From: Phycisphaerales bacterium UBA3190
GTDB lineage: Bacteria > Planctomycetota > Phycisphaerae > Phycisphaerales > UBA1924
NCBI GenBank assembly: GCA_002364005.1
Contig: DEXG01000021.1
Location: forward strand, 1 to 18,411
Length of the DNA: 18,411 nt
Reading direction: 5' to 3'
Below, one piece after another: positions 1 through 6,748 of the stretch. The stretch's first letter is position 1. Every line of letters begins with the position of its first letter. The position numbers and the translations under genes were made by a program. The notes under the pieces were generated by a model. That model had not been told where the DNA came from. It was given only the letters and a program-made list of their open reading frames with translations, and did no database searches.

Positions 1-27
1 GAGGGACAGAGGGGAGGGACAGAACGG

Positions 28-297
28 TTACTCAGAGTCGGGTTCCTGGGCTTTGGGGGCGTGCCATTTGGTGAGGGAGCGGTAGGCCATGATGGCGATG
101 ATGAGGTTCGCGATCACCCCGGCCGCCGAATGGGCGATGAGGTTGAAGGCGATCCAGCAGATGGAGGCGAGGGCGGCGAAGATGAAGCCGTCTTTTTTGT
201 GGATGCCCAGGCGGTGCATCGAGAGGAACATAAAGACGGCCGCGGCCCAGTCGAGGCCGTAGTAGGAGAAGAGGAAATTGTGGACGCTTTGCGGCAT
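28..297 (-). CDS. small membrane protein of unknown function
   Basis: This 89-residue protein has three hydrophobic stretches, roughly residues 14-30, 37-55 and 57-72, joined by short polar turns (HRLGIHKKDG after the first). It ends in a charged, acidic tail. It is therefore probably a three-pass inner-membrane protein. The Trp/Asn pattern faintly recalls the PnuC nicotinamide-riboside transporter fold, but the protein is far too short for that family and I do not assign it. No purine-rich ribosome site precedes the ATG; the upstream bases on the coding strand are pyrimidine-rich. It is transcribed divergently from the SDR gene, with 62 bases between the starts. No terminator is visible before the window edge. 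Confidence 0.6.
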   Translation of the reverse strand: MPQSVHNFLFSYYGLDWAAAVFMFLSMHRLGIHKKDGFIFAALASICWIAFNLIAHSAAGVIANLIIAIMAYRSLTKWHAPKAQEPDSE

Positions 298-359
298 GGG
301 GGAAGGGTAGGGGTGAATGGGACTACAGTGGTCGTGGAGATGGGAGCAAGGAGCTGTGT

Positions 360-1064
360 ATGTCAGATAAACGCGTAGTGTTGGTCATCGGAGGCGGGAG
401 TGGCATCGGTGCGGATGCGGCCCGTGCGTTCCACGAGCGTGGATATCGCGTGGGTGTGATGTCCTCGTCGGGGAAGGGCGAGGCGCTGGGGAACGAGCTG
501 GGCGGGCTGGGTTTCACGGGCTCGAATCTGGAGCCGGACGATCTGAGCCGTTTCGTGGACGCCGCCGATGATCGATTCGGACGCATCGACGCGGTCGTCA
601 ACAGCACGGGGCACGGCGCCAAGGGCGGGGTGCTCGGGCTGAGTGATGAAGAATGGCACACGGGGATGGATATCTATCTCACGAGCGTGATCCGCGTCGC
701 GCGCCTGGTGACGCCGATCATGAAGCGTGGCGGGGGTGGGTCGATCGTGAATGTGTCGTCGTTCTCGGCGATCGAGCCGGACCCCGATTTCCCGACCTCG
801 GCGGTGTTTCGCGCGGGATTGTCGGCATTCACGAAGATGTTCAGCGATGAGTTTGCGCTCGATTCGGTTCGAATGAACAATGTATTGCCCGGCTTTGTCG
901 ATAGTCTGCCTGAGACAGAGGCCCGGCGGGCACGGATCGCGATCGGCCGCTACTCTCGGGTTCGTGAGATTTCAGAGACGATCGTGTTCCTCGCGTCGGA
1001 CGCGTCGAGTTCGATTACAGGGCAGAGCATTCGTGTTGATGGTGGTTTGACGCGTTCGGTTTGA
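360..1064 (+). CDS. SDR-fold oxidoreductase with substituted catalytic Tyr/Lys
   Basis: This 234-residue protein has the usual single-domain SDR length. The Rossmann glycine motif GGGSGIG is at residues 11-17, an NSTG version of the NNAG motif at 81-84, and the catalytic-serine strand IVNVSS at 129-134. The C-terminal SITGQSIRVDGG segment (218-229) is typical of classical SDRs. In the helix that normally carries YxxxK, the aligned residues are Ser147 and Arg151 (SAVFRAG), so both canonical catalytic residues are replaced. I recall a subgroup of proteobacterial SDRs with a similar FRAG helix and a TRSV end, so this is probably a real subfamily and not a random mutant. The substrate is unknown. 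AAGGAG lies 6 bases before the ATG. The stop is 15 bases before the start of the mutase gene, so the two are probably cotranscribed. Confidence 0.85.
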   Translation: MSDKRVVLVIGGGSGIGADAARAFHERGYRVGVMSSSGKGEALGNELGGLGFTGSNLEPDDLSRFVDAADDRFGRIDAVVNSTGHGAKGGVLGLSDEEWHTGMDIYLTSVIRVARLVTPIMKRGGGGSIVNVSSFSAIEPDPDFPTSAVFRAGLSAFTKMFSDEFALDSVRMNNVLPGFVDSLPETEARRARIAIGRYSRVREISETIVFLASDASSSITGQSIRVDGGLTRSV

Positions 1065-1079
1065 AAGTGAGTGGATGTG

Positions 1080-2687
1080 ATGGGTGATGCGCCGTTGATT
1101 CTTGGTGTGAGTGGGCTGCGGGGGATCGTGGGGGAGAGTCTGACGCCGGAGGTGGCGGTGCGGTATGCGGCTAACTTTGGGCGATGGCTGCGATCACAAA
1201 CTCCGAGTCATCGTGCGACCGAGGTGCTCGTCGCAACTGATGGCCGGGCGGGAGGGGATGCGCTTTTGTACGCCGCAAGTTCAGGGCTGCTCTCTGTAGG
1301 TTGCAATGTGAGGAGCGTGTCAGTTGCAACGACACCGACTGTGGGTGTAGCACTCGATGCAGTTGAATATGACGGGGCATTGATCATCACAGCGAGCCAT
1401 AATCCGCAAGAGTGGAATGGCATAAAAGCATTGGTTCGATCCGAATCGTGGGAGAATGAACGCTCCAGCGATGCGCGTGGTCGTCCATCTGAAGACCATG
1501 TAAATGCTTGTGCACCGAGTGCAGTGATGGCTGATGCGTTGATCGACACTTTTCAGAATGAGGATATTCAGTTTAACGATAACTGGAACATCGGAAAAAT
1601 GTGCTGGGATACTGACGCGGATGACAAGCACTGCTTCGCGGTGAAGCACGCCATCCAACGCACATGGGGGATGCGATGGAATGATCGGGTAGAGACAAAG
1701 AAGGGGTTGCGTGTCGTTACCGATTCAGTAAATGCCTCGTCTTGCCATATTGATCACCTGTTCTTCCGTGGTGGTCCCGTTGAGTTAGTCCAGTTGAATG
1801 CGCGTGGCACCGGTTGGTTCCCGCATACGCCTGAGCCGACGCGTGAAAACTTGTCGGGTGAGGGCGGTTTGTGTGACGTTGTCCCCGGCCTCAAGGCCGA
1901 CATCGGCTTTGCCCAGGACCCTGATGCCGACCGTCTCGCGATTGTTGATGAGCGCGGTGAGTACATCGGCGAGGAGTGCACGCTGGTGTTGTGTGCGATG
2001 GCGTTGATGGAAGCGCGGATGGGCGATGAGGCGGGGGAGCGACGGGCTGGAAGCCCGTCCCACGAGGGTGAGGAGGGGAGGCAGGGGAAGCCGGTGTTTG
2101 TGGTGAATCTTTCGACCAGCCGCATGATTGATGATGTGGCCAGGCACTATGGGGGCGAGGTTGTGCGGACGGCCGTGGGGGAGGCGAATGTTGTTGAGGC
2201 GATGAAGTCGCTCAAGGCCTCGGGGCGTGATGTGGTGCTTGGCGGCGAGGGGAATGGTGGGGTGATCTGGCCTGAGGTGACTTATGTGCGGGATTCGCTC
2301 TCCGGCATGGCCCTTGTTCTTTCGCTGATGGCCCGCACCGGCAAGGCCGTCAGCCAGCTCGTCGAGATGATCAACGGGCTCGGGCCCACGGACGAGGTGA
2401 AGGCCAACGGCTACACGATCATCAAGAAGAAGTCGGCCCTGGCCAAAAAATCCGATGCCGACCCGCTCGTGGAGCATCTCAGGGGAATCTACGAGGCGCA
2501 GGACGACTGCCGCGTAGATCTGCAGGACGGGATCCGTATCGATTGGGACGACCGGGGCGTCTGGGCCCATGTGCGGGCGAGTAATACCGAGCCGATCATG
2601 CGGGTGATTGTTGAAGCGCCCAGCAGCGCCGAGGCGGAGCAGGTGGCGGCGACGATCGACGAGCAGATCGCGTCGATGGGTTCGTGA
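1080..2687 (+). CDS. phosphohexomutase (GlmM/PGM family)
   Basis: This alpha-D-phosphohexomutase moves a phosphate between C6 and C1 of a hexose or glucosamine phosphate in the cytoplasm, feeding nucleotide-sugar and envelope synthesis. All four family motifs are intact (numbering from ATG 1080): TASHNP with phosphoserine Ser106, the Mg loop DPDADRL at 280-286, the sugar loop GEGNGG at 389-394 and the phosphate loop RASNTEP at 499-505. The N-terminal VSGLRGIVGESLTPE resembles archaeal-type GlmM/ManB, so phosphoglucosamine mutase is the best guess, but sugar specificity cannot be read from sequence. At 535 residues it is about 90 longer than typical GlmM. The extra length is a variable stretch near 118-205 and an Arg/Glu/Gly-rich loop near 315-338 that contains a palindromic repeat. 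A GTG at 1071 is an alternative start. Bases about 1380-1700 are clearly less GC-rich than the rest. Confidence 0.87.
   Translation: MGDAPLILGVSGLRGIVGESLTPEVAVRYAANFGRWLRSQTPSHRATEVLVATDGRAGGDALLYAASSGLLSVGCNVRSVSVATTPTVGVALDAVEYDGALIITASHNPQEWNGIKALVRSESWENERSSDARGRPSEDHVNACAPSAVMADALIDTFQNEDIQFNDNWNIGKMCWDTDADDKHCFAVKHAIQRTWGMRWNDRVETKKGLRVVTDSVNASSCHIDHLFFRGGPVELVQLNARGTGWFPHTPEPTRENLSGEGGLCDVVPGLKADIGFAQDPDADRLAIVDERGEYIGEECTLVLCAMALMEARMGDEAGERRAGSPSHEGEEGRQGKPVFVVNLSTSRMIDDVARHYGGEVVRTAVGEANVVEAMKSLKASGRDVVLGGEGNGGVIWPEVTYVRDSLSGMALVLSLMARTGKAVSQLVEMINGLGPTDEVKANGYTIIKKKSALAKKSDADPLVEHLRGIYEAQDDCRVDLQDGIRIDWDDRGVWAHVRASNTEPIMRVIVEAPSSAEAEQVAATIDEQIASMGS
2036..2068 (+). repeat. palindromic interspersed element, copy 1 (inside mutase gene)
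   Basis: The core GACGGGCT-GGA-AGCCCGTC at 2041-2059 is a perfect 8-bp inverted repeat with a 3-base loop. The 33-base stretch is matched by 10436-10468 with only two differences (at 2040 and 2064). It is read in frame as part of the loop ERRAGSPSHEG of the mutase, in a position where relatives have no such segment. This looks like a small REP-like element tolerated in a surface loop. Confidence 0.7.
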
Positions 2688-2706
2688 AGGGGTCTGATCG
2701 GGGATC

Positions 2707-2712
2707 TATACT
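2707..2712 (+). promoter_or_regulatory. -10 box TATACT, possible leaderless start
   Basis: TATACT is followed by six bases and then the ATG at 2719. A transcript starting the usual 6-8 bases after the -10 would begin at or next to the start codon. No Shine-Dalgarno sequence lies between them, and no good -35 is visible. The position fits a leaderless promoter for the small gene that follows. Confidence 0.4.
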
Positions 2713-2718
2713 GTGGGC

Positions 2719-2973
2719 ATGAATGACGCTGCTGAGGCATATACGGTCGGTTCGAGGGTGCGCGTGACCAGCTCGCTGGCGCGGGGGGCGGAGCATTCGC
2801 CTTTCGTGGTTGAGGGCGAGATCCTGCGTATGGGGCAGCAGAAGACCGGGTCGTGGTACGCCCACTCGCGCGATAAGAAGCTCTGGCTCGATCGGCTCGA
2901 ACTCCGCAAGGACGACGGCGAGTTGGTGGTCGTGAACCTCGATGACCAGTCGGTGGTTGAGGTGATTGGCTGA
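2719..2973 (+). CDS. conserved small protein of unknown function, SH3-like beta barrel predicted
   Basis: This soluble 84-residue protein alternates short beta-strand-like segments: YTVGSRVRVTSSLA near the start, VVEGEILRMGQQKTGSWYAH in the middle and LWLDRLELRK, VVVNLDD and SVVEVIG toward the end. No signal peptide or membrane segment is seen. The pattern of small strands with a central Trp-Tyr and a final Val-Glu-Val resembles a small SH3/KOW-like barrel, which often binds nucleic acid. I recall similar short proteins annotated as hypothetical in planctomycetes. The function is unknown. ATG 2719 is preferred because TATACT sits six bases upstream; GTG 2713 directly after that box is the alternative. 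The gene is monocistronic: it lies 31 bases after the mutase stop and is closed by a terminator at 3012-3037. Confidence 0.72.
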   Translation: MNDAAEAYTVGSRVRVTSSLARGAEHSPFVVEGEILRMGQQKTGSWYAHSRDKKLWLDRLELRKDDGELVVVNLDDQSVVEVIG

Positions 2974-3011
2974 GTCTCGGGTTGCGGTGATTGTCATTTG
3001 AAGGTTGGTTG

Positions 3012-3037
3012 GCCCAGGCGGGAGTCTGGGTTTTTTT
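3012..3037 (+). terminator. rho-independent terminator after the small SH3-like gene
   Basis: A stem of eight pairs (bases 3012-3019 with 3024-3031, two or three of them G-T) closes on the loop GGGA and is followed by seven T (3031-3037). It separates the host gene from the phage-derived block. Confidence 0.75.
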
Positions 3038-3042
3038 GTGGG

Positions 3043-3113
3043 ATCGGCCATCGGCCACTCGGGACTCGGGGTGACGGGGGGTGGCGCATGGGGTGGGGGT
3101 TGGGTGCGCGGGG
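3043..3113 (+). other. short tandem duplications and a G-quadruplex motif upstream of the portal gene
   Basis: ATCGGCC occurs twice in tandem (3043-3056), followed immediately by ACTCGGG twice in tandem (3057-3070). Next come G runs at 3076-3081, 3090-3093, 3095-3099, 3102-3104 and 3110-3113. The last four runs have loops of 1, 2 and 5 bases and fit the usual G-quadruplex pattern on the plus strand. An AT-rich patch at 3117-3140 follows. No convincing sigma-70 promoter was found between here and the portal start. Confidence 0.5.
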
Positions 3114-3277
3114 TGGTTGATTTTTGGAGAATTTTTTAGTGGCTTGTGGGCAAGCGGGTTATCGCTGCGCGGGTGTGCAGGGAGTCACTGGGTTTGTGCG
3201 CACGGATCGGGTCGGGGCGTGAAAGGGTGAGGGCGTGCGACATGGGAGACACGCCGGGTGTGGAGGAGGGAAGCTCG

Positions 3278-4786
3278 ATGACGGACCGGCTCATGACGAT
3301 TGATGGTGACGCGAATCAGGTTTGGTTGAAGGCGAGGGCGGCGATCGGGGCGCATGGGCGTCGGTCGAGGCCTCGGTATGAGAAGCTCTGGGCGTACTAC
3401 CGGAATCCGATTGAGCTGGTCCGGGCATCGGGCGCTTTGGTGGGCGCGGGCGCCACGCGTGGTTGGTATCGCTCGGCTCAGGAGGTGGGGCTGCCCCATC
3501 GCATTGTTGGGAACGGGCAGCGGGGTGATGAGCGCGGGCGGCGCGAGGTGGTGATCGAGAACGACATCGGGTGGCGCATCGCGGCGATGGTGGATTTCAT
3601 GTTCGGCTCGCCGATCCGCATCGAGTCGCTCGCGGAGAACGAGGCGACGAAGCGGCAGGTCGAGGAGGTGCTCGAGCGGGTGTGGGAGGGCAGCGGTGGC
3701 ATCGCGATGTTGCAGGACATGGCGACGCTCGGGCATGTGTTCGGGCATGTGGACCTGCTGGTGCGGGTTGATGAGGAGGGGTTGGTTGGGTCGCGTGGGT
3801 GGGACGCGGCCCGCTGGGTGTCGATCGAGCCGATTGATGCACGCCGGGGTGTGGCGGTGCTGAACGATCGTGACTATCGCCAGATTGATCTGTATGCGTT
3901 GCATGTGGGGGCGGTGGCATCGGGGGATGACGGGTCGGGTCGTGACGCGGCGCGACGGGGTTGGCTGGATCGGTTGCGGAGCGAGAAGCAGGCGCGGCGG
4001 GTGATCGAGGCACGGGATGCGGGTGGCCAGAGCGAGGTGTTCACGCGTGATGGCTGGCTGCGGGTTGTTGAGGGCGAGGTGGTTGAGCGGGGTGTGTGGT
4101 CGCTGCTGCCTGGTGTGCTGCCGATCGTGCATGTGCAGAACATGAGCCAGCCGTTTGTGTACGAGGGGATCGGCGAGGTTGAGGCGTTGGTGGCGTTGCA
4201 GGATGAGCTGAATACGCGATTGAGCGATCGGGCCAGCAGGGTGACGATGCAGAGCTTCAAGATGTACCTGGCCAAGGGGATCGAGGGGTTCCGGGGCAGC
4301 AGCGTTGGCCCGGGGACGGTGTGGAGCACGGACAACCCGGACGCGAGCATCAGCAGTTTCGGTGGTGATGCCAGCAGCCCGAGTGAGGAGTCGCATATCG
4401 CGGAGATCCGCGAGGCGATGGACAAGATCAGCGGGGTGCCGCCGCTGGCTGGGGGTGTGGTTCGCGCGAAGATCGGGAACCTGAGCAGCGCCAATGCGCT
4501 GCGGATCACGCTGATGAGTCTGATTGCCAAGACGATGCGCAAGCGGGTGACCTATGGGCGTGGGATCGAGCGTGTAAGCGGGCTGGTGCTGGAGTACCTG
4601 AACGCGGCGGGGGTGTTGAAGACTGATGTGCGTGAGCGTGGTGTGCGTGTGGTGTGGGGCGCGCTGCCTGTGGTTGATGAACAGACGCTGGTGGATGCCG
4701 GGCGTGCGAAGGTGGAGCTTGGCGTGGATGAGCAGCGTGTGCTTGATGAGCTGGGGTATGGCAACGACGACCCCGGCGTGGTGTGA
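3278..4786 (+). CDS. phage portal protein
   Basis: The portal is the dodecameric ring at one capsid vertex through which DNA is packaged and ejected. This 502-residue protein has the usual portal length. Visible family features are an N-terminal helical start, the VDFMFGSPIRIES segment at 105-117, the clip/stem region PIVHVQNMS at 282-290, and the long helix GIGEVEALVALQDELNTRLS at 297-316. A crown-like region DKISGVPPLAGG (382-393) leads into NLSSANALRITLMSLIAKT (401-419). The closest known type is the SPP1 gp6-like portal family. ATG 3278 is chosen because GGAGGAGGG lies 7 bases upstream and the portal-like sequence begins here; an in-frame GTG at 3146 would add 44 residues with no sign of conservation. 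It is the first gene of the cassette. No large terminase precedes it, which is unusual. Confidence 0.88.
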   Translation: MTDRLMTIDGDANQVWLKARAAIGAHGRRSRPRYEKLWAYYRNPIELVRASGALVGAGATRGWYRSAQEVGLPHRIVGNGQRGDERGRREVVIENDIGWRIAAMVDFMFGSPIRIESLAENEATKRQVEEVLERVWEGSGGIAMLQDMATLGHVFGHVDLLVRVDEEGLVGSRGWDAARWVSIEPIDARRGVAVLNDRDYRQIDLYALHVGAVASGDDGSGRDAARRGWLDRLRSEKQARRVIEARDAGGQSEVFTRDGWLRVVEGEVVERGVWSLLPGVLPIVHVQNMSQPFVYEGIGEVEALVALQDELNTRLSDRASRVTMQSFKMYLAKGIEGFRGSSVGPGTVWSTDNPDASISSFGGDASSPSEESHIAEIREAMDKISGVPPLAGGVVRAKIGNLSSANALRITLMSLIAKTMRKRVTYGRGIERVSGLVLEYLNAAGVLKTDVRERGVRVVWGALPVVDEQTLVDAGRAKVELGVDEQRVLDELGYGNDDPGVV

Positions 4787-4803
4787 GTGAAAGGAGATTG
4801 TCA

Positions 4804-5328
4804 ATGAGCAAGAAGGATGTGGGTGACGCGGGGAACCTGGGCGATGGCGGCGGGGGCACGGAGCAGCCCGTCGTGACGGAAGGCGTGGATGTGAGCGAGG
4901 AGGTGATCTGGAAGGCGCGTGCGGAGGAGGCGGAATCGAAGGTGGAGCAGCTGGAAGCGCAGGTGCGTGAGTTGGAATCAGCCCTGGGCAAGGCGGAGGA
5001 GACGATTGCGCAGGTTGAGCGTCGCGGGGAGATCGATCGTGAGTTGACGGCGGCGAAGGTGGTTGACCTGGAGACGGCGCGGCTGCTGACGGAGGCGGTG
5101 ATCGGGGAGATGGATGAGCCGGATGTCGGGATCGCGGTGCGGGAGTTGTGCGAAAGGAAGCCGTTCCTGTTCGGTGGTGTCCGGCACGGGGTGCAGCGTG
5201 GGGTGTCGATGTCGCCCGCGGCTCAGGGCGGGGAGGAGGATGGTCTTGATGTGATGGCGCATCGGGCGCGCAGCAGCGGTGATCGTGGCGAGTTGCTCCG
5301 GTATCTGCGGGCGCGTCGTGTGGTTTGA
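4804..5328 (+). CDS. putative capsid scaffolding protein
   Basis: This 174-residue protein has an acidic, Gly-rich N terminus, a strong predicted coiled coil at about 31-76 (heptads such as AESKVEQLEAQVRELESALG), a helical middle part, and a basic C-terminal end (RGELLRYLRARRVV). Its position between portal and capsid genes, its size and its coiled-coil-plus-basic-tail build all match phage scaffolding proteins, whose basic end binds the capsid subunit during prohead assembly. The segment ERKPFLFGG (117-125) may mark the folded C-terminal part. Identification is by architecture and gene order, not by a recognised motif. AAGGAGA lies 7 bases before ATG 4804. The gene starts 17 bases after the portal stop. 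No protease domain is visible. Confidence 0.65.
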   Translation: MSKKDVGDAGNLGDGGGGTEQPVVTEGVDVSEEVIWKARAEEAESKVEQLEAQVRELESALGKAEETIAQVERRGEIDRELTAAKVVDLETARLLTEAVIGEMDEPDVGIAVRELCERKPFLFGGVRHGVQRGVSMSPAAQGGEEDGLDVMAHRARSSGDRGELLRYLRARRVV

Positions 5329-5386
5329 GCGTGTGTTTGTTCTTGGGTTTGGATTGAAGGAAGACAGGAAACGAGGAGGTTGACGC

Positions 5387-6562
5387 ATGGCGTTTACGGG
5401 GAAGGCAACATATTCGGCGGGATCGGGTCTGCCCGAGTTGGTGGAGGATGTGAGCGACATCATCGGGATCGTGAGCCCGCACGAGACGCCGCTGCTTGAT
5501 CATCTGGGTGATGCGGCGCGGGCGGCGATGTCGACGGTGCACGAGTGGATTGAGGATGCGTTGCTTCCAAACAGCGGGCAGATCAATCAGAGCAGCTTCT
5601 CGCCGGATGCGGAGTCGGCTTCGACGCTCACGGTCGATGATGCGAGCGTGTTCCGAGTGGGTGATCTGGTGCGGCCGGGCGAGAGCGGCGAGGTGATGCT
5701 GGTGGCGGCGGTGGTCGGCGGGTCGAACCAGATCGCGGTGGTGCGCGGGTATGGGGCGACGACCGCGGCGACGCTGGAGGACGATATGAAGCTGACGATC
5801 CTGGGCAACGCGGCGCTGGAGGGTGATGTGGCGCCCGAGGCGCGGTTTACGAATCGGGTGCGTCGGAGCAACTACACGCAGATCTTCACGGCGGGGATCG
5901 AGGTGTCGGGTTCGTTGCAGGCGAGCCGCGCGTACGGGGTTGCTGATGAGGTGGATTACCAGAAGCAGGAGCGGATGCGTGAGCTGCTGCGTGATCTGGA
6001 GAACTGCGTGATCAACGGGGTGGCGCCGTCGAGTGATGCGCAGGGGAGCGGGACGGTTCGTCGCTCGATGAACGGGATCTTGCATTCGATCTCCACGAAC
6101 CGGTTCGAGCCGGGCGCGGGGGGGATCCCCGATGGTGATGGTTCGGGGAGTGACGAGTTGAACGAGGCGGTGCTGAACGCGGCGCTGCGGTCGATCTGGG
6201 AGCACAGCAGCGGGGGCGTGGACACGATCGTGGTTGGTGGGTCGCAGAAGCGCCGGATCAACGGGTTTGCCACGGCCAGCCGTGCGTATCTGCCGGATGA
6301 CCAGGTGTATTCGGATCGGATCAGCGTGTACGAGAGCGACTTCGGTGTGTGCCGCGTGGTGCTGAGTCGCTGGGTGCCGAGTGATTCGGTGCTGCTGCTT
6401 GATTCTTCACGGATCAGCGTGATGCCCATGCAGGGTCGGAGTTTCCAGTACAAGCCGCTGGCCGCGACGGGTGATTCCATCAGCGGACAGGTGCTCGGCG
6501 AGTACACGCTGGAGTTCAAGAACGAGAACGCGCACGGCGTGATCTCGGGTCTGGGTGTGTGA
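5387..6562 (+). CDS. major capsid protein, SU10/DUF5309 type
   Basis: This 391-residue protein fits the family once called DUF5309, now described as SU10-like major capsid proteins with the HK97 fold. The N terminus has the typical ETPLLDHLG (33-41) and STVHEWIEDAL (49-59). A beta insertion at about 78-124 (ASTLTVDDASVFRVGDLVRP, then VVRGYGAT) follows, then FTNRVRRSNYTQIFTAGIEV (154-173) and the helix DYQKQERMRELLRDLENCV (190-208). Next come the P-domain-like VDTIVVGGSQKRRINGF (278-294) and LDSSRISVMPMQGRSFQYKPL (338-358), and a C-terminal GEYTLEFKNENAHGVISGL. The chain looks complete. GAGGAGG lies 6 bases before the ATG, among the best ribosome sites here, as expected for an abundant product. 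It is not an encapsulin, because portal and scaffold genes accompany it. Hairpins follow the stop. Confidence 0.88.
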   Translation: MAFTGKATYSAGSGLPELVEDVSDIIGIVSPHETPLLDHLGDAARAAMSTVHEWIEDALLPNSGQINQSSFSPDAESASTLTVDDASVFRVGDLVRPGESGEVMLVAAVVGGSNQIAVVRGYGATTAATLEDDMKLTILGNAALEGDVAPEARFTNRVRRSNYTQIFTAGIEVSGSLQASRAYGVADEVDYQKQERMRELLRDLENCVINGVAPSSDAQGSGTVRRSMNGILHSISTNRFEPGAGGIPDGDGSGSDELNEAVLNAALRSIWEHSSGGVDTIVVGGSQKRRINGFATASRAYLPDDQVYSDRISVYESDFGVCRVVLSRWVPSDSVLLLDSSRISVMPMQGRSFQYKPLAATGDSISGQVLGEYTLEFKNENAHGVISGLGV

Positions 6563-6598
6563 TGTGTAAAGCCCCCTCCGTCATGCATTCGCGTGGCA

Positions 6599-6719
6599 CC
6601 TCCCCGGCAAGCGCGGGGGAGGCGAGGGGAGGCCGATCGAAAGGTCGGCACAAAGGCGCGGGGTTTCAGCGGGGGCGCTGGGGCCTGCGGCTCGGGCGGG
6701 AGGGGTGCCCGCCCGGGCC
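6599..6719 (+). other. three-hairpin spacer between capsid and connector genes
   Basis: Three separate stem-loops lie in the 186-base spacer. At 6599-6622 CCTCCCC pairs with GGGGAGG. At 6632-6649 GCCGATC pairs with GGTCGGC around a GAAA tetraloop, with one T-G pair. At 6689-6719 a 12-pair stem with one T-G pair closes a 7-base AGGGGTG loop. None is followed by a T run, so these are not classical terminators. They could stabilise or process the capsid mRNA, or reduce readthrough into the connector gene whose ATG is 30 bases further on. The segment may also be made of interspersed repeat elements. Confidence 0.6.
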
Positions 6720-6748
6720 ATTGGTTGACTGAGTGAAAGGAGGCGGGG

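Noticed and set aside
1..23. 10-base direct repeat GAGGGACAGA at 1-10 and 14-23
   Set aside because: Two copies at the window edge with no structure; cannot be judged without the flanking sequence.
1080..2687. Mutase gene as a disrupted pseudogene because of its insertions
   Set aside because: All four catalytic motifs are intact and in one frame from start to stop.
3142..3155. Hairpin GCTTG-TGGG-CAAGC upstream of the portal gene
   Set aside because: A short 5-bp stem of the kind expected by chance; no T run and no clear regulatory position.
3146..3277. N-terminal extension of the portal from GTG 3146
   Set aside because: The extra 44 residues are Arg/Cys-rich and unlike portal proteins, while ATG 3278 has a strong ribosome site.
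3185..6205. Very long open frame on the minus strand across the capsid genes
   Set aside because: The translation is dominated by Arg, His and Pro with no domain, and it lies antisense to well-supported phage genes. It results from the strong GC bias.
5387..6562. Capsid gene as an encapsulin nanocompartment shell
   Set aside because: The fold family is shared, but portal, scaffold and connector genes are next to it and no cargo enzyme or loading peptide is seen. A DNA-containing virion-like particle fits better.
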